DNA of 64,000 bases, taken from a virus. A program made the position numbers and the translations under genes. The notes below the pieces were generated by a model, which saw only the letters and a list, made by a program, of their open reading frames with translations, was not told the DNA's origin and made no database searches. The DNA lies in the IMG/VR virus record IMGVR_UViG_3300044941_000276, positions 1 through 64,000 of that record, one strand, 5' to 3'. Below are positions 62,093-64,000 of this stretch, one piece after another (positions within the stretch are counted from its first letter, which is position 1; every line of letters begins with the position of its first letter).

Positions 62093-63598
62093 TTATCGAG
62101 CTACGTTCTCTACCATGATAGTAGCAGCATATGGGTTCATTACGCGTATACCGCGCCATCCTACCACTTCATAGCGAGATGCGTCCAAAGCTGTAGCTAC
62201 AGGTCCATTGCTGCCGCCTGTTGCACCACCCATACCATAGATATAGTTGGCTACAAGACTACGACTCTTCAAAGTCATCAAGCTAATAGCTGGAGTAGTA
62301 CCACTATCAGTTTCATATATACCAGTATCAATAAAGATAGCGTATCCACGATCTTGATAGTAGTTGGTCAAGGCTTCATCGACTACAAATGTAATAGTGT
62401 TGCCTTCATATATATAAGAATTAAACGTTGCGCCTACTGTAACTTCATTAGCCATTACTCTATTTGTCTTCTTGGCTTTAGTTATAGGATCGGTCATATT
62501 TAGACGATCTTTTGTAAAGAACCATGCACCGTAAGGGTTAATGTTAAACACTTCTTGTTGCAAAGCGCGAGCTTTTTGACGAGAGAATCTACGATTACAC
62601 AATACAGTGATATGGTTTCCAGTTGACATACCGCGACGTTCAGCTACGTTTTCAACAGCATCTTGGAACTGCTTAACTGTTAACGTATTATTGGTATAGT
62701 TAATATAGTGAGCATAACGCTCATATTGAGCAATAAGACCATCGCCAGCAATTACATCTTGCATGTTTTCTGTTTGCAACATGCTACGACCATTTTCTTC
62801 GTTCATTGCGCTACGACCGAAAATAAGGGCCGCGTTAGCGCTACGAGTAAAATGTTCCATTACTTGTTGCTCAATAGAATTGAGAGAGTAGATGCGGTAT
62901 TGACCACCATTAGCTCTCTCTGCTTTTTTCAAATCAGCCTCAGTCATGAAGAACTTATCTGACAACACGCGCAAATCAGAGCTATATTGTTGACCGGCTC
63001 TGATTTTCATCAGCCAGTTAATATGCTCTTCCATATTGTACCATTGTTTGTTGGTACCATACTCAGAAAGTTCAGGTTGCAAGTTATATACATAACGAGC
63101 AGTTGAGTTGATTTGAGTAAACGCTGTGTTAAGACGTTCAGTTGGCTTGTTAGTTACTAATTTACACTCATACAAATATTCATTTCCTGAAATTCGTTGA
63201 GGTTCACTAATTACATACAACAACTGAGTGTTTTGCAACGCAAACACATCATATTTGCTGAAGAAACGGTCATCGAGATAAATGTTAAGAATCTCTCCGT
63301 TTGTTCCACTTTGAGTGCATGGACGTTTAAAACGCAGTGTTGGAATTTGACTAGTGTCAATGCGCCACTTGAAAGAGTAGCTATCGATTTCTGAAAGACG
63401 AGTAAAAGATTTTTCATCTTCCATATAAATGTTACCTACTAACTCGGTGATAGTCAAAAGACCTAAGTCCTTTTGCTTGCTAAGACGCACGTAACCAGGA
63501 ATCAATGCGGGTTGTTGACCCATAAGATTCATGAAACGTTCTACCGTATAGTCAGTGTTTGAAAATTTAGCAATTGTTTCTTTTTGTACTAAACGCAT
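62093..63598 (-). CDS. Major capsid protein
   Basis: A 501-residue protein, close to the roughly 490 residues of the p-crAssphage capsid protein. It begins MRLVQKETIAKFSNTDYTVE and contains VYNLQPELSEYGTNKQWYNM and FTKDRLNMTDPITKAKK, and near the end TPAISLMTLKSRSLVANYIY and VGWRGIRVMNPYAATIMVEN, a pattern typical of HK97-fold capsid proteins of this order. Codon use is the most G/C-rich of the window, as expected for the most highly expressed gene. It is flanked by a 46-base gap upstream and a terminator downstream. The protein forms the icosahedral shell. The call rests on size, context and overall resemblance. Confidence 0.75.
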   Translation of the reverse strand: MRLVQKETIAKFSNTDYTVERFMNLMGQQPALIPGYVRLSKQKDLGLLTITELVGNIYMEDEKSFTRLSEIDSYSFKWRIDTSQIPTLRFKRPCTQSGTNGEILNIYLDDRFFSKYDVFALQNTQLLYVISEPQRISGNEYLYECKLVTNKPTERLNTAFTQINSTARYVYNLQPELSEYGTNKQWYNMEEHINWLMKIRAGQQYSSDLRVLSDKFFMTEADLKKAERANGGQYRIYSLNSIEQQVMEHFTRSANAALIFGRSAMNEENGRSMLQTENMQDVIAGDGLIAQYERYAHYINYTNNTLTVKQFQDAVENVAERRGMSTGNHITVLCNRRFSRQKARALQQEVFNINPYGAWFFTKDRLNMTDPITKAKKTNRVMANEVTVGATFNSYIYEGNTITFVVDEALTNYYQDRGYAIFIDTGIYETDSGTTPAISLMTLKSRSLVANYIYGMGGATGGSNGPVATALDASRYEVVGWRGIRVMNPYAATIMVENVAR

Positions 63599-63644
63599 GG
63601 TTAATTTAATTAAATTTTAAATATTATTTCTCCTATTATTTTTT

Positions 63645-64000
63645 CTAAATATCTACTCCGAAAAAGAAATCGGATACATCTTCTACTTCTTCATCTAATT
63701 TACTATTATATCGCTGTTTGCTATTATAATTGTTTTTATCATCTACAACAACTCTTTTCTTTTTTAATTCTGCAATTTCGTCAGTTAACTTATTTACATA
63801 TCCAGCGATTTTAGGTAATATTGCATAAGCTGTAGCTATTTCGAGTAATCCTTCTCTTGTATCGAGTAGATCTATTAATTCTGATCTGCCATTGTTGCTA
63901 AATATAAGTTGCCTTACATTATTTTTTACATCATCATCTACAATAAAATTATGGATGTGACTTATATTATCTATGAGCTCATCAACTACTTGATATTCTT
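63645..64000 (-). CDS. Acidic C-terminal end of the gene upstream of the capsid gene (partial)
   Basis: The frame is open from the right edge to a TAG at 63645 (118 visible residues). The visible part has a helical segment (LLDTREGLLEIATAYAILPK), a basic KLTDEIAELKKKRVVVDDKN stretch and an acidic tail ending DFFFGVDI. Its position just before the capsid gene, and its helical, acidic nature, fit a portal C terminus or a scaffold-like protein. The window does not show enough to choose. Confidence 0.6.
   Translation of the reverse strand, partial: EYQVVDELIDNISHIHNFIVDDDVKNNVRQLIFSNNGRSELIDLLDTREGLLEIATAYAILPKIAGYVNKLTDEIAELKKKRVVVDDKNNYNSKQRYNSKLDEEVEDVSDFFFGVDI

Noticed and set aside
1-64000. 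Possible stop-codon reassignment, common in crAss-like phages
   Set aside because: TAA, TAG and TGA each appear as gene ends at sensible overlaps, and the frames up to 3041 residues are open under the standard code, so nothing requires recoding in this window.
1-64000. tRNA genes
   Set aside because: Non-coding gaps are short and very AT-rich; I saw no cloverleaf with a TTCRA loop in any of them.

Overview
This window is about 64 kb of a low-G+C, densely packed, tailed-phage genome. It is best explained as the late (virion, lysis and virion-RNA-polymerase) half of a crAss-like phage (order Crassvirales) infecting a Bacteroidota host. The main evidence is an 1881-residue protein with the DxDxD metal-binding motif (Asp1070-Tyr-Asp-Val-Asp1074) of the crAss-like virion RNA polymerase, neighbouring giant proteins of 3041, 1691 and more than 1426 residues, a roughly 500-residue major capsid protein followed by short adaptor/ring-type genes and a 1453-residue muzzle-type tail protein, tail fibres starting with the same Phe-Asn-Pro-Phe peptide, and a Bacteroides-type promoter (TTG, 20 nt, TAAATTTG). 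TAA, TAG and TGA all end genes and giant frames stay open, so the standard code is used. No tRNA, CRISPR array or insertion sequence was seen.

Layout, right to left because nearly everything is on the minus strand. 63.6-57.3 kb: head and tail-assembly genes (a partial gene, major capsid protein, a conserved protein, ring/adaptor candidates, an abundant capsid-associated candidate), with strong hairpin terminators after the capsid gene and after the 326-residue gene. 57.3-52 kb: muzzle-type protein and a cargo candidate. 52-48.2 kb: an overlapping series of tagged accessory proteins, including a GNAT plus ADP-ribosyltransferase-like fusion, a type IB topoisomerase and several small basic Cys-containing proteins. 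48.2-45 kb: four beta-rich putative surface proteins. 44.9-40.3 kb: small genes, several sharing a Gly-Gly leader-like motif, plus a two-gene plus-strand cassette encoding exported proteins (42.08-42.67 kb). 40.2-33.3 kb: two large tail fibres/spikes, one with an SGNH esterase domain. 33.3-30.8 kb: a translationally coupled lysis-like cassette (PAS-membrane-coiled-coil protein, patatin-like phospholipase, two-helix holin candidate, L,D-transpeptidase-like lysin candidate). 30.8-25.1 kb: three probable virion cargo proteins. 25.1-10.3 kb: a giant SF1-helicase-like protein and the RNA polymerase. 10.3-5.2 kb: one giant gene on the plus strand (zincin protease, SH3-like repeats, P-loop kinase), convergent on the RNA polymerase at a bidirectional terminator and divergent from the last minus-strand genes through overlapping start codons. 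5.2 kb to the left edge: two small genes and a giant zincin plus PD-(D/E)XK nuclease protein that runs off the window.

How the parts fit together: capsid, ring and muzzle genes build the particle. The giant polymerase-region proteins and the cargo proteins would be packaged and injected, as is established for crAss-like virion RNA polymerase. The fibres bind and probably deacetylate surface glycans, and the cassette at 31-33 kb releases progeny. The most interesting unexplained structure is a short Gly-Gly motif (aromatic/basic residues, then Gly-Gly, usually near the N terminus) that recurs in at least a dozen unrelated products from 25 to 52 kb. These include a topoisomerase, a toxin-like effector and likely cargo proteins, which suggests a common processing or packaging signal.
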